Below, in pieces: positions 24,819 to 33,645 of a DNA stretch of 64,000 bases. Made by a program: the position numbers and the translations under genes. The notes beneath the pieces are model-generated. The model worked only from the letters and a program-made list of their open reading frames with translations, searched no databases and was not told the DNA's origin. Location of the stretch: NCBI RefSeq assembly GCF_002858935.1, contig NZ_PJRT01000018.1, positions 1 through 64,000 of the forward strand, given 5' to 3'. The first letter of the stretch is position 1. The number at the start of each line of letters is the position of its first letter. This stretch comes from Pantoea endophytica. Lineage in GTDB: Bacteria; Pseudomonadota; Gammaproteobacteria; Enterobacterales; Enterobacteriaceae.

Positions 24819-25394
24819 TTACGCGTTGAGGAAATTAGCCAGCAGCTGATGCCCTTGCTCACTGAGGATGCTTTCCGGATGGAACTGCACGCCTTCCAGC
24901 GGCAAGCTGCGATGGCGGAAACCCATGATCTCATCCGGCTGGCCGTCGCGCAGGCTCCACGCGGTGACTTCAAACTCAGCGGGCAGCGTATCGCGCGCCA
25001 CAATTAATGAGTGATAGCGGGTCACGGTAAGCGGATTATTCAGATCACGAAACACACCTTGGTTGGTGTGCTGAATCAGCGAGGTTTTGCCATGCATCAC
25101 CTGCCGCGCGCGTACCACCTGCGCGCCATAGGCTTGCGCAATCGCCTGATGTCCAAGGCAAACGCCGAGGATTGGCAAGCGCCCGGCAAAATGGCGAATA
25201 GCCGCGAGCGAGATGCCAGATTGATCCGGCGTACATGGGCCCGGCGAAATCACCAGATGCGTCAGCGGCAGCGCTGCCATCTCATCCAGCGTAATGGCGT
25301 CGTTACGCACCACACGCACACCCGCGCCCAGCTCGCAGAAGTATTGGTAGAGATTCCAGGTGAAGGAGTCGTAGTTATCGATTAGCAGCAGCAT
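24819..25394 (-). CDS. pabA: Aminodeoxychorismate synthase glutamine amidotransferase component
   Basis: Releases ammonia from glutamine for PabB, which makes 4-amino-4-deoxychorismate on the route to p-aminobenzoate and folate. 191 residues (E. coli 187). Class I amidotransferase triad: Cys79 in GVCLGHQ, His172 and Glu174 in FHPESIL. It lies between argD and fic as in E. coli. The close paralogue TrpG is fused or adjacent to trp genes elsewhere, so context supports pabA. Confidence 0.95.
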   Translation of the reverse strand: MLLLIDNYDSFTWNLYQYFCELGAGVRVVRNDAITLDEMAALPLTHLVISPGPCTPDQSGISLAAIRHFAGRLPILGVCLGHQAIAQAYGAQVVRARQVMHGKTSLIQHTNQGVFRDLNNPLTVTRYHSLIVARDTLPAEFEVTAWSLRDGQPDEIMGFRHRSLPLEGVQFHPESILSEQGHQLLANFLNA

Positions 25395-25435
25395 AGCGCC
25401 CTCAGGCCAGTAAAAGCGGCGCTATTCTACCCATT

Positions 25436-26029
25436 TTACTTCGCCGGGCTCACCACTTTCGCAAACTGCGCGGTAAGCGGTGCCAGATCGCCGGCGACGC
25501 CCGCCGAGATCGCAGCGCGCCACGCATCACGTTCGAGTGTTTCCCACGAAAGCTGATACCCGGCATGCAGTGCCAACTGCTCGAAGAAGATGCGCTGCGC
25601 GCGGCCATTGCCGGCGCGGAACGGATGCAGCACGAAGATCTCACAATAGTAATGTGCGATACGCGCCACGAACGCTTCCTGCTCAAGGTCAGCCAGGCCG
25701 CGCTCTTCCTCCAGCGCCTGCATCAGCGTGTTGCCCTCCTTCTCGATGTATTCGCAATGACAATACGGCGTTTCATCGCGCCAGATATCAATGGTGCGCA
25801 ATTCTCCCGCCCAGCTGTAGAGATCCTGAAACAGCGTGCGATGAATATGGCAAAGACGTGGCAAACCGATGCTGCGCTGGCCAAGTTCTAACGTCGCCAG
25901 GCGCGCGGTGCTGAAAGCCAGTTCCGCTTTGCGCAGCTGGGCTTCATCGTGAATATCGAGGCGATTCTTCAACACATTGTCGTTATGCCACAAATAGGGA
26001 TCGCGTACCGCTAAGCTGTTATCCACCAT
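25436..26029 (-). CDS. fic: Fic-domain protein (class I, FicT-like) with altered metal-binding residue
   Basis: 197 residues. The Fic motif is HPFRAGNGRAQR at residues 135-146. The consensus is HxFx(D/E)GNGRxxR, so the acidic residue that holds Mg2+ is Ala139 (codon GCC); His135, Asn141, Arg143 and Arg146 remain. Fic enzymes transfer AMP to target proteins; FicT relatives AMPylate DNA gyrase and topoisomerase IV. The E. coli K-12 protein is also degenerate here (as I recall, VGSGLAQR). Activity may be lost or changed. It overlaps yhfG by 11 bases; GGAGG precedes its ATG. Confidence 0.92.
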   Translation of the reverse strand: MVDNSLAVRDPYLWHNDNVLKNRLDIHDEAQLRKAELAFSTARLATLELGQRSIGLPRLCHIHRTLFQDLYSWAGELRTIDIWRDETPYCHCEYIEKEGNTLMQALEEERGLADLEQEAFVARIAHYYCEIFVLHPFRAGNGRAQRIFFEQLALHAGYQLSWETLERDAWRAAISAGVAGDLAPLTAQFAKVVSPAK

Positions 26030-26189
26030 ATTGCCTCCTCAGCGACTCGAGTCGCTCCTCAGCATGTTCGGCATCGATAAGAGCTTCGCTATAGGTATAT
26101 CCGGCCAGTCGACAGCTGGCCTGGTAGCTCGCAGCACGGCGCTGCTGCCACAAAGTGGCTTTCTGTTTCTCAGTGAGTTTGCTAGTCAT
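26019..26189 (-). CDS. yhfG: YhfG family Fic antitoxin (FicA-like)
   Basis: 56 residues from MTSKLTEKQKATLWQQRRAASYQ (E. coli 55). Class I antitoxins block ATP binding in their Fic partner with the motif (S/T)xxxE(G/N). Here it reads SCRLAG at residues 25-30, so the inhibitory glutamate is Ala29; E. coli YhfG has SRRLEG. The gene overlaps fic by 11 bases, the usual antitoxin-first order. The longer frame to 26207 has no conserved residues. Antitoxin function may be weakened. Confidence 0.9.
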   Translation of the reverse strand: MTSKLTEKQKATLWQQRRAASYQASCRLAGYTYSEALIDAEHAEERLESLRRQYGG

Positions 26190-26258
26190 AGCGCCTCCGG
26201 CAAGCAATGAGCCCTAAGTATAAGCAGCAATTTTTTGCTTTGCCGGAGAGCCAATGAT

Positions 26259-26278
26259 GCGCCATGCGAAAATGGCGC
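26259..26278 (-). terminator. Hairpin after ppiA
   Basis: GCGCCAT and ATGGCGC form a seven-pair stem around TTTCGC about nine bases past the ppiA stop. No T-run follows, so termination strength is doubtful. Confidence 0.45.
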
Positions 26279-26287
26279 GTTTCAGAA

Positions 26288-26860
26288 TTAAGGCAGGACT
26301 TTGGCGGAGAGGATAACAATCGGTTTTGACGGCACATTTTGGTACGGTCCCACATCTTTGGTAGGGACCTGCGCAATCTTGTCGATCACATCCTGGCCTT
26401 TCACAACTTTACCAAATACCGCATAGCCGAAATCACGCTGACCGTGATCGAGGAACGCATTATCGGCTACGTTGAGGAAAAACTGGCTGGTGGCGCTGTC
26501 TTTATCTGCGGTACGCGCCATCGAAATGGTGCCGCGCAGATTACGCAAGCCGTTGTCGGCTTCGTTCTTGATCGGCGCTACCGTTTGCTTCTGCTGCATG
26601 TCGGTAGTGAAACCGCCGCCCTGAATCATAAAGCCAGGAATAACGCGGTGGAAAATGGTGTTGTTGTAGAAACCATTGTTGACGTAATCAACGAAGTTTT
26701 TCACCGAAACCGGGGCTTTCTGGTTGTTCAGTTCGAGTTCAATATTGCCCGCAGAGGTGGTGAGCAGCACATGAGGATCGCCTTTTGCGGCGAGCGCGGC
26801 AGACGATACGGAAGAGAGCGCTAACAGGGCAACCGCCGCTGTAAAAGTACGTTTAAGCAT
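26288..26860 (-). CDS. ppiA: Periplasmic peptidyl-prolyl cis-trans isomerase A (cyclophilin)
   Basis: Speeds proline isomerisation in periplasmic proteins. 190 residues from [24 protein letters not shown], the E. coli length, with a signal peptide of about 24 residues. The cyclophilin core shows [13 protein letters not shown] and [12 protein letters not shown]. The longer frame to 26917 is not conserved. In E. coli ppiA is controlled by CRP and CytR; a good CRP-like site lies 137 bases upstream. Confidence 0.96.
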   Translation of the reverse strand: MLKRTFTAAVALLALSSVSSAALAAKGDPHVLLTTSAGNIELELNNQKAPVSVKNFVDYVNNGFYNNTIFHRVIPGFMIQGGGFTTDMQQKQTVAPIKNEADNGLRNLRGTISMARTADKDSATSQFFLNVADNAFLDHGQRDFGYAVFGKVVKGQDVIDKIAQVPTKDVGPYQNVPSKPIVILSAKVLP

Positions 26861-26996
26861 GAAAGATTCCTTACCATGGAGAGCTAGCTCAAAAACGAGA
26901 TTGATTGTAAAGAGCATGTGATCTAAGAGCCAGCGTTTTACCGATATTTACGCGGATGTTGCTATTGTCATACTTTTGCCGTCACGCAATCATTTG

Positions 26997-27012
26997 CGTG
27001 ATGAAAATCACA
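26997..27012. promoter_or_regulatory. Candidate CRP site between ppiA and tsgA
   Basis: CGTGA-TGAAAA-TCACA matches nine of ten positions of TGTGA-N6-TCACA. It lies in the divergent ppiA-tsgA spacer, and E. coli ppiA is a known CRP/CytR target. It could serve either gene. Confidence 0.5.
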
Positions 27013-27121
27013 CTCTCAATGAAATATTTCCGCCTTGTTACACTCGTTGTTTATTAAGATCACAGCAACACTTACAATTCATGACACTTTTGCCACCTTC
27101 GGCGCTTAACAGGTTCAGAAC

Positions 27122-28300
27122 ATGACAAACCGTAATCGCATTGGCCTTACCTGGATTAGCTATTTCTCCTATGCGCTCACCGGCGCACTGGTGATCGTTA
27201 CCGGTATGGTGCTGGACAATATCGCGCAGTATTTCCAGCGCCCTATTTCAGAAATGAGCAACACCTTCACATTCCTCAATGCGGGCATTTTGGTGTCGGT
27301 GTTCCTGAACGCCTGGCTGATGGTGATTGTGCCGTTGAAGCGCCAGCTGATCTTTGGCTTTGTGCTGATGATCCTCGCCGTTGCCGGTCTGATGACCAGC
27401 CACGATCTCACCGTCTTCTCGCTGTGCATGTTCATCCTCGGCGTCGTCAGCGGCATCACGATGTCGATCGGTACCTTCCTGATCACCCATCTGTACGATG
27501 GCCGTCAGCGCGGCGCACGTCTGCTGTTTACCGATTCGTTCTTCAGCATGGCGGGCACCATCTTTCCGATCATCGCCGGTATCTTACTGGCGCGCGCGTT
27601 GCCGTGGTATTGGGTTTACGCCTGCATCGGCATCATTTATGTCGCGATCTTTGTGCTGACGCTGTTCATTGAGTTCCCGGTGCTGAAAAGCGAAGCCGCT
27701 AAGCCAGGCGTTGAGAAAGAGAAATGGGGCATCGGCGTGCTGTTCCTGTCGATTGCGGCACTCTGCTATATCCTCGGCCAGCTCGGCTTCATCTCGTGGG
27801 TGCCGGAATACGCCACCAAATCGATGGGCATGGATATCGCCGCTGCCGGTCAGTTGGTAGGTAACTTCTGGACCGCGTACATGGTCGGCATGTGGGTGTT
27901 CAGCTTCGTACTGCGCTTCTTCGATCTGCAGCGCATCCTGATGGTGCTGGCGGCGCTGGCAACCGGTTTGATGTACTGGTTCATCACCTCTAAAGACGCC
28001 AGCATGCTGCACTGGATCATCATGACGCTGGGCTTCAGCTCCAGCGCGATTTACACCACCATCATCACGCTGGGATCGCTGCAAACCAAAGTCTCTTCAC
28101 CGAAGCTGGTGAACTTCATCCTGACCTGCGGCACCGTCGGCACCATGTTGACCTTCGTGGTAACCGGCCCAATCGTGGCGCAAGGTGGCGCACATGCTGC
28201 GCTCTCAACGGCTAACGGTTTGTACGCCGTGGTGTTTGTGATGTGTGTTCTGCTCGGCTTTGTGACCAAACATCGCCAGCACGGTCACGTCACCCACTAA
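27122..28300 (+). CDS. tsgA: Major facilitator superfamily transporter TsgA
   Basis: 392 residues (E. coli 393) with twelve predicted membrane helices. It begins [29 protein letters not shown], typical of TsgA, which sits upstream of nirB in enterobacteria. The substrate is unknown; in Salmonella tsgA was found as a gene linked to selenite growth and nitrite regulation. Here the codA gene separates it from nirB. Confidence 0.95.
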   Translation: MTNRNRIGLTWISYFSYALTGALVIVTGMVLDNIAQYFQRPISEMSNTFTFLNAGILVSVFLNAWLMVIVPLKRQLIFGFVLMILAVAGLMTSHDLTVFSLCMFILGVVSGITMSIGTFLITHLYDGRQRGARLLFTDSFFSMAGTIFPIIAGILLARALPWYWVYACIGIIYVAIFVLTLFIEFPVLKSEAAKPGVEKEKWGIGVLFLSIAALCYILGQLGFISWVPEYATKSMGMDIAAAGQLVGNFWTAYMVGMWVFSFVLRFFDLQRILMVLAALATGLMYWFITSKDASMLHWIIMTLGFSSSAIYTTIITLGSLQTKVSSPKLVNFILTCGTVGTMLTFVVTGPIVAQGGAHAALSTANGLYAVVFVMCVLLGFVTKHRQHGHVTH

Positions 28301-28307
28301 GTTTGAC

Positions 28308-28327
28308 GGGCGGACCGCGGTCCGCCC
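28308..28327. terminator. Palindrome between convergent tsgA and codA
   Basis: GGGCGGACCG and CGGTCCGCCC form a perfect 20-base palindrome between the two stop codons. It probably acts as a bidirectional terminator although no long T-run follows. Confidence 0.65.
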
Positions 28328-28333
28328 TGCTCT

Positions 28334-29617
28334 TCAGCGTTTGAAGGTTACCGCTTCTTTTCCCGCTAAATAGATCTCGCTGCTGGCGAGCTGCGTCGCA
28401 GCGACCAATACACCTTTACGCACTGAATAACGCACCGGCACCTGACGCCGCACCGCATCAAATCCACTCTCCGCCGGCAGAATAATCAGACTGGCATCAT
28501 TACCTGCCTCAATACCGTAATTCGCCAGCTGCAGGGTTTTGGCGCTGTTGGCGGTAATCAGCTGCAATCCATTATCAATCTGCTCGTAACCCATCAGCTG
28601 ACAGACATGCAATCCCATGTGCAGCACTTGCAGCATGCTGGCAGTGCCGAGCGGATACCAGGGATCGAACACATCATCGTGGCCAAAGCAGACGTTGATA
28701 TTTGCTTCCATCAGCTCTTTCACCCGCGTGATGCCGCGACGTTTCGGATAGCTATCAAAGCGCCCTTGCAGATGGATATTCACCAGCGGATTGGCGACAA
28801 AGTTGATATTTGAGAGCTTAAGCAGACGGAACAGCCGCGACGTGTAGGCATTGTTGTAGGAGTGCATCGCCGTGGTGTGGCTGGCGGTGACGCGCTCGCC
28901 GTTGCCATCGCGGTGTGCCAGCGCCGCCACGGTTTCGACAAAGCGCGACTGCTCATCGTCGATCTCGTCGCAGTGCACATCCACCAGCCGATCGTAGCGA
29001 TTAGCCAGCGCAAAGGTTTTATGCAGCGACTCCACGCCGTATTCGCGGGTGAATTCGTAGTGCGGAATCGCGCCTACCACATCCGCGCCCATGCGCAGCG
29101 CCTCTTCCAGCAACGCTTCGCCGTTCGGATAAGAGAGAATCCCTTCCTGCGGAAACGCCACAATCTGGATGTCGATCCACGGCGCCATTTCCGCTTTCAC
29201 CTCCAGCATCGCTGTTAACGCGGTCAGCGTGGGATCGGAGACATCGACGTGAGTCCGCACATGCTGAATCCCGTTGGCGATTTGCCACTTCAGGGTTTGC
29301 TGCGCGCGCTGTTTCACGTCGTCATGGCTCAGTAGCGCTTTGCGCTCCGCCCAGCGCTCGATGCCTTCAAACAGCGTGCCGGATTGGTTCCAGGCGGGTT
29401 CGCCAGCGGTTTGCGTGGTATCGAGGTGAATATGCGGCTCAATAAACGGCGCGCTCGCCAGTCCGCCCTCCGCATCCAGCGCGTCATGCTGGGCTGCAGT
29501 TTGCGGCGGCTGCGGGCGAATCTGCGCAATCTTGCCGTTGGCGATTTCGATCTGCCACAAGCCTTGCTGGCCCGCTAAGCGCAGGTTGTTGATCCACTTC
29601 AGTGACGGGTTGGCCAT
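28334..29617 (-). CDS. codA: Cytosine deaminase
   Basis: Converts cytosine to uracil and ammonia in pyrimidine salvage. 427 residues, the E. coli length. Metal ligands are His62 and His64 in EPHIHLDTT, a His in [11 protein letters not shown] and the Asp of [12 protein letters not shown]. In E. coli codA forms an operon with the permease gene codB far from here. In this window there is no codB, and codA stands alone between tsgA and nirB, divergent from nirB. Isocytosine or creatinine deaminase activity of relatives cannot be excluded. Confidence 0.94.
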   Translation of the reverse strand: MANPSLKWINNLRLAGQQGLWQIEIANGKIAQIRPQPPQTAAQHDALDAEGGLASAPFIEPHIHLDTTQTAGEPAWNQSGTLFEGIERWAERKALLSHDDVKQRAQQTLKWQIANGIQHVRTHVDVSDPTLTALTAMLEVKAEMAPWIDIQIVAFPQEGILSYPNGEALLEEALRMGADVVGAIPHYEFTREYGVESLHKTFALANRYDRLVDVHCDEIDDEQSRFVETVAALAHRDGNGERVTASHTTAMHSYNNAYTSRLFRLLKLSNINFVANPLVNIHLQGRFDSYPKRRGITRVKELMEANINVCFGHDDVFDPWYPLGTASMLQVLHMGLHVCQLMGYEQIDNGLQLITANSAKTLQLANYGIEAGNDASLIILPAESGFDAVRRQVPVRYSVRKGVLVAATQLASSEIYLAGKEAVTFKR

Positions 29618-29675
29618 GCCGTACTCCTGTAAAACACAAAACCTAAAGCTAGCATGAAAAACCCTGTCACCGCGG

Positions 29676-29733
29676 GCACATTCCGTAGCGGTGCAATTTA
29701 TTGCGCGATGAATCGTGCCGCTACGGAATGTGC
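29676..29733. repeat. Palindromic repeat, family copy B (codA-nirB spacer)
   Basis: Perfect 16-base arms, GCACATTCCGTAGCGG at 29676-29691 and its complement at 29718-29733, enclose GTGCAATTTATTGCGC-like sequence. The core matches copies A and C. It lies between the divergent codA and nirB, upstream of the nirB regulatory sites. Confidence 0.85.
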
Positions 29734-29802
29734 GGCGAAGAAATGATTAGGTAATTATCAACCAAATAAGCCACTTAACTAATTCGTTCAAAATCAGCTA
29801 TA

Positions 29803-29818
29803 TAACTCGAAATAGGTA
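29803..29818 (+). promoter_or_regulatory. NarL/NarP 7-2-7 site of the nirB promoter
   Basis: The right heptamer ATAGGTA (29812-29818) is the exact complement of TACYNMT; the left heptamer TAACTCG is weak. The pair is centred at 29810.5, which is -69.5 from the start expected by comparison with E. coli, the position of the E. coli nirB NarL/NarP site. Confidence 0.6.
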
Positions 29819-29831
29819 TATAAGGGTGCGC

Positions 29832-29845
29832 TTGATGTATATCAA
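29832..29845 (+). promoter_or_regulatory. FNR site of the nirB promoter
   Basis: TTGATGTATATCAA is a perfect TTGAT-N4-ATCAA site. It is followed by a -10 box TAAGGT (29867-29872), giving a start near 29880 with the site at -41.5, the class II FNR position of E. coli nirB. Anaerobic induction is expected. Confidence 0.9.
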
Positions 29846-29903
29846 TAAGTTCCAAAAGCGCCGCGCTAAGGTAGGCGCAGATACCGCAATTTTTGAGGCA
29901 AGC

Positions 29904-32444
29904 ATGAGCAAGCACAGTGTCGTTATTATTGGCAACGGCATGGTCGGCCACCGCTTTATAGAAGAACTTATCGACAAAGATGAATCTAATCAGTTTGCGA
30001 TAACCGTTTTCTGTGAAGAACCTCGCGTCGCCTATGACCGCGTCCACCTTTCCGCCTATTTTTCCCATCACACCGCCGAAGAACTCTCACTGGTTCGCGA
30101 AGGGTATTACGAAAAGCATCAGGTAAAGCTGCTGCTCGGCGAACGCGCCATCACCATTAACCGCGATGAAAAACTGATTCACTCGAATAGCGGTCGCGCG
30201 GTGCATTACGACACGCTGATTTTCGCCACCGGCTCTTATCCGTGGATTCCACCGATTACCGGCGCGGAAGGCAGTGATTGCTATGTCTATCGCACCATTG
30301 AAGATCTCAACGCCATTGAAGCCTGTTCACGCCGCAGCAAACGCGGCGCGGTAATTGGCGGCGGCCTGTTGGGACTGGAAGCGGCAGGCGCGCTGAAAAA
30401 CCTCGGCGTCGAAACCCACGTCATTGAGTTCGCGCCGGTGCTGATGGCGGAACAGCTCGATCCGCAAGGCGGCGAGCAGCTGCGTCGCAAGATCGAGCAG
30501 ATGGGCGTGCGCGTTCACACCGGCAAAAACACCCAGCAGATCGTCCATCACGCGCAAGGCGGTAAAACGCTGGAGTTTGCTGACGGCAGCGCGCTGGATG
30601 TCGATTTCATCGTCTTCTCCACCGGCATTCGCCCGCAAGACAAGTTGGCCAAACAGTGCGGTCTGCAGCTGGGCGCGCGCGGCGGTATCGCCATTGACGA
30701 TCATTGCCAGACCAGCGATGCGGATATCTTCGCCATTGGTGAGTGTGCCGCCTGGCAGAACCGTATTTATGGCTTAGTCGCGCCAGGCTACAAAATGGCG
30801 CAGGTCGCCAGCGATCGGCTGGTTGGCCGCGACAACGCGTTTGCCGGAGCAGATATGAGCGCCAAGCTGAAACTGCTGGGCGTTGATGTCGGTGGCATTG
30901 GTGATGCGCATGGCCGCACGCCGGGCGCGCGCAGCTTCGTGTGGCTTGATGAGCAGAAAAATATCTATAAGCGCCTGATCGTCAGCGAAGATAACCGCAC
31001 GCTGCTGGGCGCGGTGCTGGTCGGTGACACCAGCGATTACGGCAATCTGCTGCAGCTGGCGCTGAACAACATCGCGCTACCGGAAAATCCGGCGTTGCTG
31101 ATCCTGCCTGCGGGCAGCGGCGAGAAACCGGTAATGGGCGCTGATGCGCTGCCGGACAGCGCGCAAATCTGTTCCTGCTTCGACGTCAGCAAAGGCGATA
31201 TCGTCAGAGCGGTGCAAGGCGGTTGCCACACCGTCGCGGCACTGAAAACCGAAACCCGCGCCGGCACCGGCTGCGGCGGCTGTATTCCGTTGATTACTCA
31301 GGTGCTGAACGCTGAATTGAGCCGTCAGGGCATCGAAGTGAACAATCATTTGTGTGCGCACTTCCCCTATTCGCGTCAGGAGCTGTATCACCTGATTCGC
31401 GTGGAAGAGATCACATCGTTCGACGCGCTGCTGGCGAAATATGGTCAGGGCTACGGCTGCGAGGTGTGTAAACCGACGGTTGGTTCACTGCTGGCTTCCT
31501 GCTGGAACGAATATGTGCTGAAGCCACAGCTCGCACCGTTGCAGGACAGCAACGATCTGTTCCTCGGCAATATTCAGAAAGACGGTACTTACTCGGTGAT
31601 CCCGCGCTCGGCCGGAGGCGAAATCACGCCGGAAGGATTGATGGCGATTGGCGCCGTGGCGCGCCAGTACAATCTCTACACCAAAATCACTGGCTCGCAG
31701 CGTATTGGCCTGTTTGGTGCGCAGCGCGATGATCTGCCGGCGATCTGGACGCAGCTGATTGATGCCGGTTTTGAAACCGGACAAGCGTATGCCAAAGCGC
31801 TGCGCATGGCGAAAACCTGCGTCGGCAGCGTCTGGTGCCGCTTTGGCGTAGGCGATAGCCTCGGCTTCGGCATTGAGCTGGAGCATCGCTACAAAGGCAT
31901 TCGTACCCCGCACAAGATGAAGTTTGGCGTCTCCGGCTGCACGCGCGAATGCGCCGAAGCGCAGGGCAAAGACGTGGGTATCATCGCCACCGAGAAAGGC
32001 TGGAACCTGTATGTGTGCGGCAATGGCGGCATGAAGCCACGTCACGCCGATTTGCTGGCTGCCGATCTTGATCGCGATACGCTGCTGCACTATCTCGACC
32101 GCTTCATGATGTTCTACATCCGCACCGGCGATCGCCTGCAGCGCACCTCGCTGTGGCTGGAAAGCATGGAAGGCGGCATTGACTATCTACGCAGCGTGAT
32201 TATTGATGACAAACTCGGTCTGAATACGCAGCTTGAAACGGAGCTGGCGCGTCTGCGCGCGGCAGTGGAATGTGAATGGACCGCGACGCTGCAGGATCCG
32301 CAGCAGCAGCGTCACTTCCGCACTTTCATCAACAGCGATCGCCGCGATCCGCTGGTACAGCACATCAACCAACGCGATCAGCATCGTCCGGCGCAACCCG
32401 CCGAGCGCATTGCGGTCACTCTGATTGAGGAGATCGACGCATGA
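29904..32444 (+). CDS. nirB: Nitrite reductase (NADH) large subunit
   Basis: Cytoplasmic siroheme enzyme reducing nitrite to ammonium with NADH, for detoxification and NAD+ regeneration without oxygen. 846 residues from MSKHSVVIIGNGMVGHRFIEEL (E. coli 847). Order: FAD/NAD(P)H domains (residues 1 to about 400), a BFD-like [2Fe-2S] domain (QICSCFDVSKGDI and GTGCGGCIP), then sulfite/nitrite reductase repeats with the siroheme/[4Fe-4S] cysteines in GVSGCTRECAEAQ and NLYVCGNGG. The frame opens earlier, but those codons cover the promoter. Confidence 0.98.
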   Translation: MSKHSVVIIGNGMVGHRFIEELIDKDESNQFAITVFCEEPRVAYDRVHLSAYFSHHTAEELSLVREGYYEKHQVKLLLGERAITINRDEKLIHSNSGRAVHYDTLIFATGSYPWIPPITGAEGSDCYVYRTIEDLNAIEACSRRSKRGAVIGGGLLGLEAAGALKNLGVETHVIEFAPVLMAEQLDPQGGEQLRRKIEQMGVRVHTGKNTQQIVHHAQGGKTLEFADGSALDVDFIVFSTGIRPQDKLAKQCGLQLGARGGIAIDDHCQTSDADIFAIGECAAWQNRIYGLVAPGYKMAQVASDRLVGRDNAFAGADMSAKLKLLGVDVGGIGDAHGRTPGARSFVWLDEQKNIYKRLIVSEDNRTLLGAVLVGDTSDYGNLLQLALNNIALPENPALLILPAGSGEKPVMGADALPDSAQICSCFDVSKGDIVRAVQGGCHTVAALKTETRAGTGCGGCIPLITQVLNAELSRQGIEVNNHLCAHFPYSRQELYHLIRVEEITSFDALLAKYGQGYGCEVCKPTVGSLLASCWNEYVLKPQLAPLQDSNDLFLGNIQKDGTYSVIPRSAGGEITPEGLMAIGAVARQYNLYTKITGSQRIGLFGAQRDDLPAIWTQLIDAGFETGQAYAKALRMAKTCVGSVWCRFGVGDSLGFGIELEHRYKGIRTPHKMKFGVSGCTRECAEAQGKDVGIIATEKGWNLYVCGNGGMKPRHADLLAADLDRDTLLHYLDRFMMFYIRTGDRLQRTSLWLESMEGGIDYLRSVIIDDKLGLNTQLETELARLRAAVECEWTATLQDPQQQRHFRTFINSDRRDPLVQHINQRDQHRPAQPAERIAVTLIEEIDA

Positions 32445-32767
32445 GCCAGTGGCATTCGGTGTGTGAACTCAGCCAAATTCTGCCTGCGACCGGCGTATGT
32501 GCGCTGATCAAAGGCCAGCAGATTGCCCTCTTCCGTCCGCACGACGATGAGCAACTCTACGCCTTGAGCAATATCGATCCTTTCGCCCAAGCCAGCGTGT
32601 TGTCACGCGGTCTGATTGCGGAGCATCAGCAGGCGCTGTGGGTGGCGAGTCCACTGAAGAAACAGCGCTTCCGCCTGAGCGATGGCTTGTGTCTGGAAGA
32701 CGAAGCGCGCTCGGTGGCGAGCTATCCGGTGCGCGTTCGCGATGGCAAGGTCGAGATCTGCGCCTGA
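32441..32767 (+). CDS. nirD: Nitrite reductase (NADH) small subunit
   Basis: 108 residues, the E. coli length, with the Rieske-like fold of NirD but without the cluster cysteine and histidine pairs, as usual for this subunit. It pairs with NirB. The ATG overlaps the nirB stop by four bases, so the two are coupled. Confidence 0.97.
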   Translation: MSQWHSVCELSQILPATGVCALIKGQQIALFRPHDDEQLYALSNIDPFAQASVLSRGLIAEHQQALWVASPLKKQRFRLSDGLCLEDEARSVASYPVRVRDGKVEICA

Positions 32768-32797
32768 CAGCATTCCTTCACTTTATGAGACGTCACT

Positions 32798-33601
32798 ATG
32801 TTTACTGACACCCTGAATAAATGCGCCGCCAACGCGGCGCGCATTGTGCGTACGGCGCAGCACAGCCCGCAGGCCTTCTGGATCAGCTCGGCGATGGCGG
32901 GCGCTTACGTTGGCCTGGCGATTATCCTGATCTTCACGCTCGGCAATCTGGTCGATCCGGCTTATCGTCCGCTGCTGATGGGCGCGACTTTCGGTATCGC
33001 TTTAACGCTGGTGATCATCGCTGGTTCCGAGTTGTTCACCGGCCACACCATGTTCCTGACCATCGGCGTCAAAGCCGGCAGCATCAAGCAAGGCCAGATG
33101 TGGTGCGTGCTGCCGCAAACCTGGCTGGGTAATCTTGTCGGTTCAGTATTCGTCGCGCTGATTTATTACTATGCGGCGGGTCCGCTGCTGCCAAATGCCG
33201 GATCGCTGCTGCACAGCGCGGCGCTGGCAAAAACCACGCAGCCAGCCATGGCGCTGTTCTTTAAAGGCGCGCTCTGTAACTGGCTGGTCTGCCTGGCGAT
33301 TTGGATGGCGGTGCGTACCGAAGGCACGGCGAAGTTCATCGCCATCTGGTGGTGTTTGCTGGCGTTCATCGCTTCCGGCTACGAACACTCGATTGCCAAC
33401 ATGACGGTCTTTGCGCTGTCGTGGTTTGGTCAGCATAATGCCGACTTCACGCTAAGCGGCATCGGCCACAACCTGCTGTGGGTGACGCTGGGCAATATGT
33501 TCTCCGGCATGGTGCTGATGGGCCTCGGTTACTGGTACGCCACACCGCAGGCGCAGCGCCCGCAGGCCGAAGCGCAAGCCGCGCCGCTCAAAACCGCATA
33601 A
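32798..33601 (+). CDS. nirC: Nitrite channel NirC (formate/nitrite transporter family)
   Basis: 267 residues (E. coli 268) with six membrane helices. It moves nitrite, as nitrite or nitrous acid, across the inner membrane to NirBD. FNT features are visible, such as GSELFTGHTMFL and GALCNWLVCLAIWMA. Third gene of nirBDC-cysG. Confidence 0.97.
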   Translation: MFTDTLNKCAANAARIVRTAQHSPQAFWISSAMAGAYVGLAIILIFTLGNLVDPAYRPLLMGATFGIALTLVIIAGSELFTGHTMFLTIGVKAGSIKQGQMWCVLPQTWLGNLVGSVFVALIYYYAAGPLLPNAGSLLHSAALAKTTQPAMALFFKGALCNWLVCLAIWMAVRTEGTAKFIAIWWCLLAFIASGYEHSIANMTVFALSWFGQHNADFTLSGIGHNLLWVTLGNMFSGMVLMGLGYWYATPQAQRPQAEAQAAPLKTA

Positions 33602-33610
33602 CACTTTTTC

Positions 33611-33634
33611 AGCCCGCCTTGCGCGGGCTTTTTT
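33611..33634 (+). terminator. Terminator-like hairpin between nirC and cysG
   Basis: AGCCCGC and GCGGGCT form a seven-pair stem around CTTGC, followed by six T residues. It is nine bases after nirC and just ahead of cysG, so it may reduce read-through into cysG or require a separate cysG promoter. Confidence 0.75.
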
Positions 33635-33645
33635 CAGGATGAGCT

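Noticed and set aside
29826..29903. Longer nirB start at 29826
   Set aside because: These codons run through the FNR site, the -10 box and the leader; the family N-terminus starts at 29904.
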